The notes: a model not told the origin generated them from the letters alone. Shown: positions 16,784 through 25,097, counted from the stretch's first letter. The stretch: DNA of 28,284 nt from Ruminococcus flavefaciens (GCA_002373775.1 DFJW01000015.1:1-28284); one strand, 5' to 3'. Translations and numbers: made by a program.

Positions 16784-18441
16784 CGTTCATTCTCCCACGT
16801 TGTTCCCTCAAAGGCATTCTCAGCAATGTCAATTTCATGGTCTGGCAGATGCACTTTTTTCAGTTTTGTACATCCTGCAAATGCCATATTATCAATTGTT
16901 TTGATAGAATCAGGAAGTATGATTTCCTCCAACTCTTCACAATCCTGAAAAGCACACTCGCCGATATATTCCAGATGCTGTGGAAAGATGATTTTTTTCA
17001 AAGATGTGCAACCCGCAAAGGCATTGATGCCGTCTTCCCCGATGGATTTGAGAGCAGCCGGCAAATGCAATTCTTCAAGGCTTTCGCAGTCAACAAATGT
17101 ACACTCTTTAATATCTACGATATTATCACTAAGGCGCACTTTTTTTAATGCACAGCAGCCCTGAAATGCTCCCTCGTCAAGTACAGTGATCGTGTCCGGC
17201 ATGATGATCTCTTGCAGGCTTTCACATTCGTTAAAAGCCTGCGAGCCTATCTCTTGAAGACCTTCTGGGAGATTGATCTTTTCAAGCTGGATAAAGCCGT
17301 CAAACGTTTCATCATAAATGGTTTTGATCCCCGGCGGAAGAATGATCTCCTTCGCTGTTTTTTCAGTATCGTCAAATGCGGTGTAGCAGATACCGACCAC
17401 ATTTTCAGGTATTCTTATGACATCATCTGTTAAATTGCATTTGACAAGCCAGCCACCAATGATCAGTATATCATCGCATTCATTTACAATTTTAGAATTC
17501 ATAAATGCAAATCCATCAATATATTTCAAATTATGTGAGACATTCACCTCTGTAAGATCAGGCATATAGCAGAGTGCAGTGGGTTTCAGTTCTTCCAGAC
17601 TATCCGGAAGATCAATCGTTGTAATACCAGCGATTTCCCTGAATACGCCGTTTTTTATACTCTTGATACCCTCCTGCACAGAAACTCTTGTTTCGCCTCC
17701 GATAGGGACATATCCGATAAGTTCATCTTTGTATACCTTGAAACGGCTTTCATCATATTTCTCAGACACAGGGACATGGAGTTCCGGAATACCAAAGCCA
17801 TTCAGCGTATCTTTTATGGCGAAATATATATCTGCTTCACTCTTATCGCAGACATCTTCCCCGAATTTCAGCGCATCAAAATAATGCTGCACAGCAGAAC
17901 CGTCCTTACTTTTTATGTTAATTCCAAGCTGCGTAAATGCAAAGTCATGAAGCATCGGTATCATGATCGAATCGATAGAAAATGACATTTCATATTTGTC
18001 TCCAATTTTCTGATGAAACAGATTCCAGAAATAAAACAGGAAAAAACTACTTGCCTTTTTTACAAGCTGTGACTGACCTTCCTTCATTTTATCTGAACTT
18101 ATCGGTATGGCAGTAAGATTTCCTAACATCATGACAGGATTCGGAGCTGCATTGCCCTGTGCATCCTCCGAGAAAAACATTCCCCGTAATCTCCAGCATT
18201 TGAACGCATTTGCGATATCTATCTCAATATCTTCGTAAGGCAACAGATCAAAATCCGGCTTTCTTTTGCTTCTGATTGTTTCACATATATCACTCGCATG
18301 AGCTGCAGCCACAAAAAAGTGGAAAACGCTCTTGTCATCAGGATGTTCTGTCTGCATATAATCTGTCATACCATCAGTCATTTTTTCAAGTGTTTCAGCA
18401 CTGTAATACGGCTGGTTCATCACTTCTTCCCAGGTGTTCAT
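16780..18441 (-). CDS. Helical N-domain plus BspA-type LRR protein, first gene of the radical SAM operon
   Basis: I place the start at ATG 18441, with GAGGT 7 bases upstream; an in-frame ATG at 18462 has no ribosome site. The 553-aa product has an N-terminal region of about 240 residues, mainly helical with aromatic patches (SSFFLFYFWNLFH), which I do not recognise. LRR_5 repeats follow to the end (CESLQEIIMPDTITVLDEG and similar), about eight to ten copies. There is no signal peptide or cell-wall anchor, so it is probably cytoplasmic, unlike the surface BspA proteins. It overlaps the radical SAM gene by 4 bases and is led by a clear promoter. A role as scaffold or target-binding subunit for the modifying enzyme is inference. 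Confidence 0.82.
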   Translation of the reverse strand: MNTWEEVMNQPYYSAETLEKMTDGMTDYMQTEHPDDKSVFHFFVAAAHASDICETIRSKRKPDFDLLPYEDIEIDIANAFKCWRLRGMFFSEDAQGNAAPNPVMMLGNLTAIPISSDKMKEGQSQLVKKASSFFLFYFWNLFHQKIGDKYEMSFSIDSIMIPMLHDFAFTQLGINIKSKDGSAVQHYFDALKFGEDVCDKSEADIYFAIKDTLNGFGIPELHVPVSEKYDESRFKVYKDELIGYVPIGGETRVSVQEGIKSIKNGVFREIAGITTIDLPDSLEELKPTALCYMPDLTEVNVSHNLKYIDGFAFMNSKIVNECDDILIIGGWLVKCNLTDDVIRIPENVVGICYTAFDDTEKTAKEIILPPGIKTIYDETFDGFIQLEKINLPEGLQEIGSQAFNECESLQEIIMPDTITVLDEGAFQGCCALKKVRLSDNIVDIKECTFVDCESLEELHLPAALKSIGEDGINAFAGCTSLKKIIFPQHLEYIGECAFQDCEELEEIILPDSIKTIDNMAFAGCTKLKKVHLPDHEIDIAENAFEGTTWENER

Positions 18442-18512
18442 AAATACTACCTCATTTTTCATTTTAAATCAATACGTGTTTTTTATCAAACACAAACTGA
18501 CGCATTATATAA

Positions 18513-18541
18513 ATTATACTATATCGCACATAAAAAGTCAA
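18513..18541 (-). promoter_or_regulatory. Sigma-A promoter of the radical SAM/BRCT/LRR operon
   Basis: On the minus strand TTGACT (18541-18536) and TATAAT (18518-18513) are 17 bases apart. Transcription should start near 18506, about 65 bases before the ATG at 18441. A small GTGTTT/AAACAC inverted repeat lies in the leader. Confidence 0.85.
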
Positions 18542-18616
18542 TATTTTTGAGGGATTCCACAAAAATCTAACTCAAGCGAAGAGGGGATTCGTTGCTCTAT
18601 CATTTCGCAAAAATAT

Positions 18617-18694
18617 TTAATGTAATAAGCAGGGGCTAACATCAGAGATTATTGAGGAAATAAATAATTCTATGTGTCTGTATCTTCTTGCCAT
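18617..18694 (-). pseudogene. Possible remnant of a transposase start
   Basis: An ATG at 18694 preceded by AGGAGG reads MARRYRHIELF and then leaves any recognisable pattern, stopping after 25 codons. The basic start resembles the N-terminus of IS OrfA-type helix-turn-helix proteins. The preceding hairpin buries the ribosome site, a device several insertion sequences use against read-through translation. The match is very short, so this is a weak call. Confidence 0.3.
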
Positions 18695-18700
18695 AACAAA

Positions 18701-18733
18701 ACCTCCTATGGTTTCGATTATGCCATAGGAGGT
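18701..18733 (-). terminator. Hairpin with T-run downstream of the lipoprotein gene
   Basis: The arms 18701-18711 and 18723-18733 are an 11-bp perfect inverted repeat with an 11-base loop, and the minus strand continues TTTGTT. It could terminate transcription of the lipoprotein gene ending at 18924, or occlude the AGGAGG of the short frame at 18694. Confidence 0.55.
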
Positions 18734-18846
18734 CTTTGGGGCATTGTACATTTTTATGATTCGGTTCAGTTTGGTATTGAGATTTATTGTTCCTATTCAG
18801 TTTGATATTGTTCTTTCTTCGTTAAGAACCGTGAGCATTGAGGGAG

Positions 18847-18866
18847 AACCTTTCCTCAGAAAGGTT
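18847..18866. repeat. Short palindrome AACCTTTC-CTCA-GAAAGGTT
   Basis: An 8-bp perfect inverted repeat with a 4-base loop and no T-run, lying 60 bases beyond the lipoprotein stop. It has the size of a dispersed palindromic repeat, but a second copy is not present in this window. Confidence 0.45.
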
Positions 18867-18923
18867 TCCACCACAAAAGGTATAAACAGCTTTATAGGCA
18901 TCTGCTTAAAAAGCTATCGTCGG

Positions 18924-19886
18924 TCAGGAATTGGGGTGACCTGAAGCGATGCCGGCTCTTACGGCTATAGATTCGAACTCGCCGCAGGGCTTGGCTGAGA
19001 TGAATTCAAGAGCATCGGAGTCGTATCTTGTCCAGAGCATTACAGCAGCCAGACCTTTGTTTTCCTTGATATTGACATGGTATTCGATAGTGTCACCGGC
19101 TGAGCAGGCGATATTCTCGCCGTATATAGTCATGCCGCTGAGGTCGGAGATGCTGAGAGGATCAATGCTGCCTTCGCCGACTCTGACAGTACCGCTGCGT
19201 ACACTTGTTGACTTGTTGGGACTTACGCCCATAACATCCGAGAGGTCGGGGTCAAGGGATATCTCGTAATCGCCCTTTGCGTCGTCCTTGACTTTGAACG
19301 TCATAGTGATGAATTCGCCTTCGAAGTAATAGTCTACGCCGTCTTTGATGTCCATCCATAGGGAGTACACTTTTTTGATAGTGCCTGATTTTGCAGGGAG
19401 TTCCTCTATTTCGTCTTCGTCGGTAACTTCGCCTGCATCGACATTCTGGAAAGGTACGGAAAGGAGCGCACCGTCATCATCGACGTTCATTTCCACATCA
19501 TCCATACCCACCGGTTCAAACACAGCCTCACTGGGATAGGTAGCATCTTCTATGACAACGGGGGCAGTAGTTGATGAAGTTGTGGTCTGTTCCGATGATG
19601 CAGATCCTGTCGTGTCAGCTGAAGTTGAAGGTACTTTAGCATCAGAGGCTGCCTCGGATGATGAAGTGTTCTCCGATGAGGCTTCGGAAGAGTCCTCTTC
19701 ACTTTCTGTTACGGATGTATCTTCTTCAGTATCGGATGAAGTCTCGGTATCGCCGGAAGCATCCTGAGTTTCTGATGTCTCAGACGATGTATCTGACGAA
19801 CTGCTGCTCTTGCTGCTGCAACTGAAAGAGGCAGCTGTGCATATAGTCAGCGCTGAGATAAATGCGAGTATTTTCTTTATATTCAT
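18924..19886 (-). CDS. Secreted Ser/Asp/Glu-rich lipoprotein with truncated cohesin-like domain
   Basis: I use the ATG at 19886 (MNIKKILAFIS), since GGTGAT lies just upstream; an in-frame GTG at 19895 is part of that site. A signal peptide ends in SFSC, a non-standard lipobox, so lipid attachment at Cys23 is likely but not certain. Residues about 25-115 are a linker of Ser, Thr, Asp and Glu. The folded part contains two beta-rich modules; the second begins CSAGDTIEYHVNIKEN and continues KGLAAVMLWTRYDSDALEF, as cohesin-like domains do, but ends about 50 residues later in GHPNS, well short of the usual 140 or so. The gene may be cut at the island junction. Its promoter is divergent from that of metG. 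Confidence 0.75.
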   Translation of the reverse strand: MNIKKILAFISALTICTAASFSCSSKSSSSSDTSSETSETQDASGDTETSSDTEEDTSVTESEEDSSEASSENTSSSEAASDAKVPSTSADTTGSASSEQTTTSSTTAPVVIEDATYPSEAVFEPVGMDDVEMNVDDDGALLSVPFQNVDAGEVTDEDEIEELPAKSGTIKKVYSLWMDIKDGVDYYFEGEFITMTFKVKDDAKGDYEISLDPDLSDVMGVSPNKSTSVRSGTVRVGEGSIDPLSISDLSGMTIYGENIACSAGDTIEYHVNIKENKGLAAVMLWTRYDSDALEFISAKPCGEFESIAVRAGIASGHPNS

Positions 19887-19921
19887 AAATATCACCCACG
19901 ATCCATTTTTATTATGTTACC

Positions 19922-19950
19922 ATTATAGCATACATCCGGTAAAATATCAA
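19922..19950 (-). promoter_or_regulatory. Sigma-A promoter of the lipoprotein gene
   Basis: On the minus strand TTGATA (19950-19945) and TATAAT (19927-19922) are separated by 17 bases, with TG one base before the -10. It lies 35 bases upstream of the ATG at 19886. Confidence 0.85.
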
Positions 19951-19971
19951 GAGACTTTTTTGGCGTGTCAC

Positions 19972-20000
19972 TTGCTATTTCGGATATTGTGTGCTATAAT
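19972..20000 (+). promoter_or_regulatory. Sigma-A promoter of metG
   Basis: TTGCTA at 19972-19977 and TATAAT at 19995-20000 with 17-base spacing and an extended TG. The leader to the metG ATG is only about 50 bases, too short for a T-box, so tRNA-responsive control is not expected. Confidence 0.82.
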
Positions 20001-20057
20001 AAAAATGTCCCTTTTCTTTCATCCGGAAAAGGAGAATCTAAGATAGGAGCGATTCTA

Positions 20058-22043
20058 ATGTCAAAAAGTCCGTTTTACATCACCACACCGATCTATTATC
20101 CGTCGGGCAATCCTCATATAGGACACTGCTATACGACGGTAGCGTGCGATTCTATCGCCCGTTATAAGCGAATGCAGGGATACGACGTGATGTTCCTCAC
20201 AGGCACCGACGAGCATGGACTTAAAATAGAGCAGAAAGCTGCTGAAGCAGGAGTTACACCAAAGGAATACGTTGACGTTATCGTTGACAGATTCCAGAAA
20301 CTCTGGAAATACATGAATATCTCATACGACAGATATATCCGTACAACTGATGACTACCATGTTGAAGCCGTTCAGAAGATATTCAAGGAACTCTACGACA
20401 GAGGCTATATCTACAAGGGCGAATACTCAGGCAAGTACTGTACTCCCTGCGAGAGCTTCTGGACTGATTCACAGCTCGACGAGAACGGCTGCTGCCCGGA
20501 ATGTCACAGACCTGTAAAATACGCTAAGGAAGAGGCGTACTTCTTCAAGATGTCTCCATTCGCAGACCGCATCGAAAAGCTTCTCCTTGAGACAGATTAT
20601 CTCCGTCCCAAGACAAGAGCAGTCGAACTTGTAAACAACTTCATCAAGCCCGGACTTGAAGATCTCTGCGTTTCAAGAACTACATTCAAATGGGGCGTTC
20701 CCGTTTCCTTCGACGAGAAGCATGTTGTATATGTATGGATAGACGCTCTTTCCAACTATATCACAGCACTTGGCTACGGCAATTCAGCATACGACGACTA
20801 TAAGAAATACTGGCCGGCTGATGTTCACATGGTAGCTAAGGATATCATGCGTTTCCACGCTATCATCTGGCCTGCAATGCTCATGGCTCTGGAAGAACCG
20901 CTTCCGAAGCACCTTGCAGTTCACGGCTGGATAACCATGCAGGGCAAGAACGGCGAGAGCGAGAAGATGTCAAAGTCCCTCGGAAATGTTGTAGATCCTT
21001 TCCTGCTGGGCGAGCGCTACAGCGTTGACGCTATAAGATACCATATCCTCCGCGAAATGGCTCTTGGCGCTGACAGCATGTTCTCCAACGAGATAATGAT
21101 AAACCGTATAAATTCCGACCTCGCAAACGGCTTCGGAAACCTCGTTTCGCGTACCGTTGCAATGGTGGATAAGTATTTTGGCGGAACTCTCCCCACAGAG
21201 CGTAAGAGCGCTCCTCTCGACGACGAGTTCAGAGCAGCTGTTACCGGACTTCTCCCCGAGGTCGATAAGTACATCGACGAGACAAAGATCAAGCAGGCTC
21301 TCGAGGAGATATTCAAGGTCGTTGACCGCGCAAATAAGTATATCGACGAGACAGAGCCTTGGAAACTCGGCAAGGACGACTCCCAGAAGGCTCGCCTTGC
21401 AGCAGTTCTCTACAATCTGCTCGAGTCCATAAGAATTATCTCAGCCCTCCTCGCACCCTTTATGCCTACTACTATGCCCAAGGTGTGGGAGCAGATAGGT
21501 GCTTCCGCTGAGGACGTAAAGTACGAGAACCTCGGAAAATTCGATGTTCTTCCTGCAAACGTCACAGTTCACAAGGGAGAGATACTCTTCCCGAGAATTG
21601 ACGTTGACAAGGAGATAGATGAGCTCAACGACATACTCCGCAAGAATATGGAGGCTGCTCAGGCTAAGCTCTCCGCAGAGGAAAAGGGCGAGGAAGCCGC
21701 TGCTCCGATAGAGCTCGCACCGGAGATCACTATCGACGACTTTGCAAAGGTCGAGATAAGAGTCGCAAAGGTAGTTGCCTGCGAGAAGGTCAAGAAGTCC
21801 GACAAGCTGCTCTGCCTCCAGCTCGATGACGGTATGGGCGGCAGACAGGTCGTTTCCGGCATAGCTCAGTATTACGCTCCGGAGGACCTTATCGGAAAGA
21901 AGCTCCAGCTCATCGCAAACCTCAAGCCGGTAAAGCTCCGCGGAGTTGACAGCAACGGAATGATCTGTGCAGCAGATACTCCGGACGGTGTTAAGGTAAT
22001 ATTTGTTGATGACAGTATCCCTGTCGGCTCAAAGGTAAGATAA
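20058..22043 (+). CDS. metG: Methionyl-tRNA synthetase
   Basis: The enzyme charges tRNA-Met with methionine in the cytoplasm. The ATG at 20058 has AGGAG 8 bases upstream and gives 661 residues; the open frame extends 31 codons further up but without a ribosome site and across the promoter. The class I motifs are HIGH at 20-23 and KMSKS at 303-307. A zinc knuckle is formed by C128, C131, C146 and C149. The anticodon-binding helical domain follows, and from about residue 557 there is a C-terminal OB-fold tRNA-binding domain (VEIRVAKVVACEKVKKSDKL) as in dimeric bacterial MetRS. Length and motifs are normal. Its GC-rich third positions contrast with the genes left of 18.9 kb and mark core chromosome. 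Confidence 0.98.
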   Translation: MSKSPFYITTPIYYPSGNPHIGHCYTTVACDSIARYKRMQGYDVMFLTGTDEHGLKIEQKAAEAGVTPKEYVDVIVDRFQKLWKYMNISYDRYIRTTDDYHVEAVQKIFKELYDRGYIYKGEYSGKYCTPCESFWTDSQLDENGCCPECHRPVKYAKEEAYFFKMSPFADRIEKLLLETDYLRPKTRAVELVNNFIKPGLEDLCVSRTTFKWGVPVSFDEKHVVYVWIDALSNYITALGYGNSAYDDYKKYWPADVHMVAKDIMRFHAIIWPAMLMALEEPLPKHLAVHGWITMQGKNGESEKMSKSLGNVVDPFLLGERYSVDAIRYHILREMALGADSMFSNEIMINRINSDLANGFGNLVSRTVAMVDKYFGGTLPTERKSAPLDDEFRAAVTGLLPEVDKYIDETKIKQALEEIFKVVDRANKYIDETEPWKLGKDDSQKARLAAVLYNLLESIRIISALLAPFMPTTMPKVWEQIGASAEDVKYENLGKFDVLPANVTVHKGEILFPRIDVDKEIDELNDILRKNMEAAQAKLSAEEKGEEAAAPIELAPEITIDDFAKVEIRVAKVVACEKVKKSDKLLCLQLDDGMGGRQVVSGIAQYYAPEDLIGKKLQLIANLKPVKLRGVDSNGMICAADTPDGVKVIFVDDSIPVGSKVR

Positions 22044-22044
22044 C

Positions 22045-22072
22045 AAAAAGGCGCACTGCGGTGCGCCTTTTT
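22045..22072 (+). terminator. Intrinsic terminator of metG
   Basis: A 12-bp perfect stem (22045-22056 and 22061-22072) with loop TGCG, starting with A5 and ending with T5 directly after the metG stop. The symmetry allows it to work in both directions between the convergent genes. Confidence 0.93.
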
Positions 22073-22109
22073 CATTGCTCAGATAAAAGCAAGTATTGAC
22101 ATAAATGTA

Positions 22110-22130
22110 GGGGCGCTTTCCGAGCGCCCC
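22110..22130 (-). terminator. Second GC-rich hairpin between convergent metG and esterase genes
   Basis: GGGGCGCT (22110-22117) pairs with AGCGCCCC (22123-22130) around 5 bases, starting 8 bases after the esterase stop. The T-run on either side is short, so it probably backs up the stronger neighbouring terminator. Confidence 0.65.
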
Positions 22131-22137
22131 TTTGGCA

Positions 22138-23481
22138 TTATTTATTGTTTTTGAGTGACTCAAAGTAGTCGTCAAAACTAAGTTTGCCGTTTGATGAAAC
22201 ATAGCTGAAGTATTTGAGTATGCGGGAAGCATCATCGGCAGCTGCGAGATCATTGTGGTCTGCATCAGCGCACTTTCTCTGGAGAGCAGAGAGCGGTGAA
22301 GGAGAATCGCCTGAAAGGAGTGCGTAGTTCCTCAGAGCTAAGCTCGCATCATTAGCTGAATATCTGCCGTCAAGATCAACATCGCCTACGAGGATATTTC
22401 CTGCAACATACTTATATTTGTCGAGTACGGCTATCGGGTAATCCGAACGGCCGCTGAGTTTTTCAAAGGTCTGTGTGAGGAGACCTTTGTCATCGTGCTT
22501 TGAACCGATCTTGTCGAGAATTGTAACAGCGATAGCAAGGTGACCTCTCTGATTGGGGTGGAAGTCCCTGTTTTCGCCAGGGAGCTGAATGTTTGTGAAG
22601 TAGCTGATGCTTCCGGGATTATCCTTGCTGAGCTCAGTACCTTCGGGGAGAGCGTTGAGGTCTGTGCGGACGTCAGCTATCTCGATACCGCTGATTTTTT
22701 TGAGTTCGCTTTCAAATGTATCAAGAACATCATTAAAGCTGCTGCTGATCTGATCCATAAGTGATGGATCAATGGAAGCAGCCTTCAGATATTCGGGAGT
22801 GAACTGGAGCGGCTGGTAAACAGTCTGGACTATTACCTTTGCGTCGGGATTTATAGCCTTTACAGCGTTTATACTGTCCTTGAGATTGGGGATAATGGTC
22901 TTGGGGATTATGCCGACATAAGCGTAGTCCTCGTCATAGTATTTGAGGTTTGCGCAGAGCTTCTTGAGCTCGGAGCTGAGGTCAAGAAGATTTGTCGGAC
23001 TTGCGTTCTTGTAAGCCTTGACTTTTTCGATGTCGAGGTATTTGAGAAGATCGGTTATGGTAGGCTCAGTAGGAATATCTGCTGATGTGATGCCGTCCTT
23101 GAGCAGCTTCTTCTTTTCACCGAATGTGAGAAGGCGCTTTGAAGCGTAATGCAGGAGGTCGTTTGCTCCGACGGAGATAACGACATATTCAGCGTTCTTG
23201 ACAGATGTTTTCTGGTCATCTGAGAGTGAACTGATCTTACTGAGCATATCAGTGGAGGTAGCTCCGGAAACAGCGTAATTTGAAACGTTTCCGCCGAGGT
23301 AGTCAGCACAGAGCTCGCCGTAGTTGTGTTCGGAAGAGCTGAGACCGTATCCGGCAGCAATACTGTCGCCGAAGAGTACAAAATCATTTTTTGTATCCGT
23401 ACCGGCTGAAGATACCGGAAGAGCGCTGAGTGAAGCCGACGCGATAGCAGCCGACATCAGTATTGAAATGAATTTTTTCAT
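22138..23481 (-). CDS. Secreted SGNH/GDSL hydrolase with C-terminal dockerin
   Basis: An extracellular esterase expected to remove acyl groups from plant polysaccharides as a cellulosome subunit. The start is fixed by a perfect AGGAGG. A signal peptide spans about 1-26. The SGNH blocks are FGDSIAAGYG (nucleophile Ser40), VSVGAND-type ISVGANDLL (Asn107) and DFHPN with Asp306 and His308. From about 362 a type I dockerin shows two calcium loops, DVDLDGRYSANDA and DADHNDLAAADDA, for binding a cohesin on a scaffoldin. The catalytic part is larger than a minimal SGNH domain, with a helical insert around 115-180. The natural substrate cannot be told from sequence. It is a single gene with its own consensus promoter and a terminator shared with metG. 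Confidence 0.93.
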   Translation of the reverse strand: MKKFISILMSAAIASASLSALPVSSAGTDTKNDFVLFGDSIAAGYGLSSSEHNYGELCADYLGGNVSNYAVSGATSTDMLSKISSLSDDQKTSVKNAEYVVISVGANDLLHYASKRLLTFGEKKKLLKDGITSADIPTEPTITDLLKYLDIEKVKAYKNASPTNLLDLSSELKKLCANLKYYDEDYAYVGIIPKTIIPNLKDSINAVKAINPDAKVIVQTVYQPLQFTPEYLKAASIDPSLMDQISSSFNDVLDTFESELKKISGIEIADVRTDLNALPEGTELSKDNPGSISYFTNIQLPGENRDFHPNQRGHLAIAVTILDKIGSKHDDKGLLTQTFEKLSGRSDYPIAVLDKYKYVAGNILVGDVDLDGRYSANDASLALRNYALLSGDSPSPLSALQRKCADADHNDLAAADDASRILKYFSYVSSNGKLSFDDYFESLKNNK

Positions 23482-23515
23482 TTGTATCCTCCTTTCGGGA
23501 TGAGTCCCTGATTAG

Positions 23516-23544
23516 ATTATATACTTTTTTTATTGTTATGTCAA
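23516..23544 (-). promoter_or_regulatory. Consensus sigma-A promoter of the dockerin esterase
   Basis: On the minus strand TTGACA (23544-23539) and TATAAT (23521-23516), both perfect, are 17 bases apart and 35 bases upstream of the ATG. It is the strongest promoter in the window by consensus. Confidence 0.92.
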
Positions 23545-23564
23545 GTGCGGCGTGGTTGTAAATA

Positions 23565-24311
23565 TTAACAGCAGACGATTGCTGCAACTGTTATATTGTC
23601 CTTGCTTTCGTTGGCGGAGGCTTTTTCGAGCAGAAGCTGGAGACGCTCCGGGAGACTGCGCGGCAGCTCCATAATTTCCTCCATATCTATCGGGGAAACG
23701 TAGTCGGAGAGACCGTCCGAGCAGAGTATGAGCACATCGCCGAACTCAGTACCGCCGGCAATGGGGGAAATGTCGATCTTAGGTCTGGTGCTGACGTTTC
23801 CGAAGGCAGGGAAGATGATATTCCTGTGGACGTGCGTCTTGCGTTCGGCGAGGGTTATCGAGCCCTCCTCGTAGAGAAGCTGCACAAGCGACTGATCGCG
23901 TGAGATCTGGGTTATCCTGCCGCTGCGGAAGCGGTAGAGCCTCGAGTCGCCGACGTTGAAAGTCAGGATATTGCCGCGCTCGTCAACAGCAATGCCGCAG
24001 AGGGTAGCCTGCATATTGCGGTTGTCTGGGTTTTCGTTGCTGAACTGCGCAAGGCGGCTGTGTATCGAGAGAAGCTCACCTGAGAGGTCTGTGCGGCTGG
24101 TGTAGTGCAGCTCGCTTATCATCTCAAGGCACATCTTTGAGGCAACTTCTCCGGATAATTCGCCGGAAACTCCGTCCGAGACCGCTGCTATGAACGGAGC
24201 GCTGAGCTCCTGTTCGGTAGTTCCGCTGTCAATAACGCTCTTTCCGATGAGGAGAGCGTCCTCGTTGTGTGGCATTATACCTTTGTCGGTAAGACCGCAG
24301 CAATAGTACAT
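23565..24311 (-). CDS. PP2C-type serine/threonine phosphatase
   Basis: A metal-dependent phosphatase of 248 residues, single domain and without a membrane span. The metal-binding motifs are HNEDA (E17, D18), AAVSDGVSG (D46, G47), LCSDGLSDYV and the terminal DNITVAAI; NVGDSRLYRF is also typical. Such enzymes usually oppose a PASTA-type Ser/Thr kinase (Stp/PrkC pair), but no kinase is in this window. It is the last gene of an operon after tatD (18-base gap). The ribosome site is a modest AAAGG about ten bases from the ATG, so expression may depend on coupling. I do not assign stp or prpC because the usual partner is not next to it. Confidence 0.92.
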   Translation of the reverse strand: MYYCCGLTDKGIMPHNEDALLIGKSVIDSGTTEQELSAPFIAAVSDGVSGELSGEVASKMCLEMISELHYTSRTDLSGELLSIHSRLAQFSNENPDNRNMQATLCGIAVDERGNILTFNVGDSRLYRFRSGRITQISRDQSLVQLLYEEGSITLAERKTHVHRNIIFPAFGNVSTRPKIDISPIAGGTEFGDVLILCSDGLSDYVSPIDMEEIMELPRSLPERLQLLLEKASANESKDNITVAAIVCC

Positions 24312-24329
24312 ATGTGTGATACCTTTCAG

Positions 24330-25097
24330 TTATTGGATATTGTAGAGAGCCATTCCGTTGCGGCAGGTGATCTCGAGCAGTTCATCGACCGGTATGCCCT
24401 TTATCTCGGCAGCTTTTTGAGCGGTATATGCTATCATCGAGCTGTCGCAGCGCTTTCCGCGGAAGGGCACGGGTGCCATATAAGGGCAGTCGGTCTCGAG
24501 GAGAAGCCTGTCGAGCGGTACCTCCGCAAGCGCACGGAGCGCCTTTTTTGCGTTCTTGAATGTGAGGACACCGGTGAAGCCGATGTACATACCGAGCTTC
24601 AGTATCTCCTTTGCCGTTTCAGCAGAACCGCTGAAGCAGTGAACGACACCCTTCGGCTTGAATTCGCGCAGGAGAACAAGAGTGTCCTCGCAGGCATCGC
24701 GGCTGTGGACGATGACCGGCATATCGAGTTCGCGGGCGAGCTCGAGCTGCTCGCGGAAGAGCTTTATCTGCTTTTCACGGTCGTAGCCGTCGTAGTGATA
24801 GTCGAGACCTATCTCGCCGACAGCGCGTATTTTCGGGTTTTCGTTTATAGCTTTGCGGACTGTTTCAAGGTAGTCCGCCGGGTTCGTATCGACTGACTCC
24901 GGGTGGACTCCGGCAGCCGCATAGATATAGTCATACTTCTGTGCAAGCTCGGAATTCTCTGCCGTGTCCTCGACTGATGAGGAGGCAAGAGTGACGTATT
25001 TTACGCCTTTTTCCGGCAGCGAAGCAAGTATCTGTTCACGGTCCTCATCGAAAGCGTGGTCCGCGTAATGAGCGTGGGTATCGAAGATGTTGTTCAA
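24330..25097 (-). CDS. TatD-family metal-dependent deoxyribonuclease
   Basis: A TIM-barrel metallohydrolase of 255 residues. The start is TTG at 25097 with GGAGGTG 5-7 bases before it, overlapping the space just after the LCP-like stop. The metal ligands are visible: H8 and H10 in DTHAH, E95 in GEIGLDYHY, H131 in VIVHSRDA, H153 in VVHCFSG and D203 in LLLETDCPYMAP. Family members show 3'-5' exonuclease activity in DNA repair or quality control. Length is standard. It sits between an LCP-like protein and a PP2C phosphatase, with no functional link evident beyond co-transcription. Confidence 0.95.
   Translation of the reverse strand: MNNIFDTHAHYADHAFDEDREQILASLPEKGVKYVTLASSSVEDTAENSELAQKYDYIYAAAGVHPESVDTNPADYLETVRKAINENPKIRAVGEIGLDYHYDGYDREKQIKLFREQLELARELDMPVIVHSRDACEDTLVLLREFKPKGVVHCFSGSAETAKEILKLGMYIGFTGVLTFKNAKKALRALAEVPLDRLLLETDCPYMAPVPFRGKRCDSSMIAYTAQKAAEIKGIPVDELLEITCRNGMALYNIQ

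Larger units (their letters stand above)
18542..18923. other. Junction region between accessory island and core genes
   Basis: There is no complete gene in these 382 bases. They hold a hairpin at 18701-18733, a short transposase-start-like frame at 18617-18694, and a second hairpin at 18847-18866. Open frames on the plus strand (for example 18744-18944) lack ribosome sites. The stretch has the patchwork look of old insertion events. Confidence 0.5.

Noticed and set aside
18744..18944. 66-codon plus-strand frame in the junction
   Set aside because: No ribosome site, spans a palindrome and overlaps the end of the lipoprotein gene on the other strand.
20000..20057. T-box or riboswitch in the metG leader
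   Set aside because: The leader from the promoter to the ATG is only about 50 bases and has no T-box sequence or terminator fold.
24267..24896. Long plus-strand open frame (209 codons) opposite tatD and PP2C
   Set aside because: It is the antisense shadow of two well-supported genes, has no ribosome site and no family resemblance.
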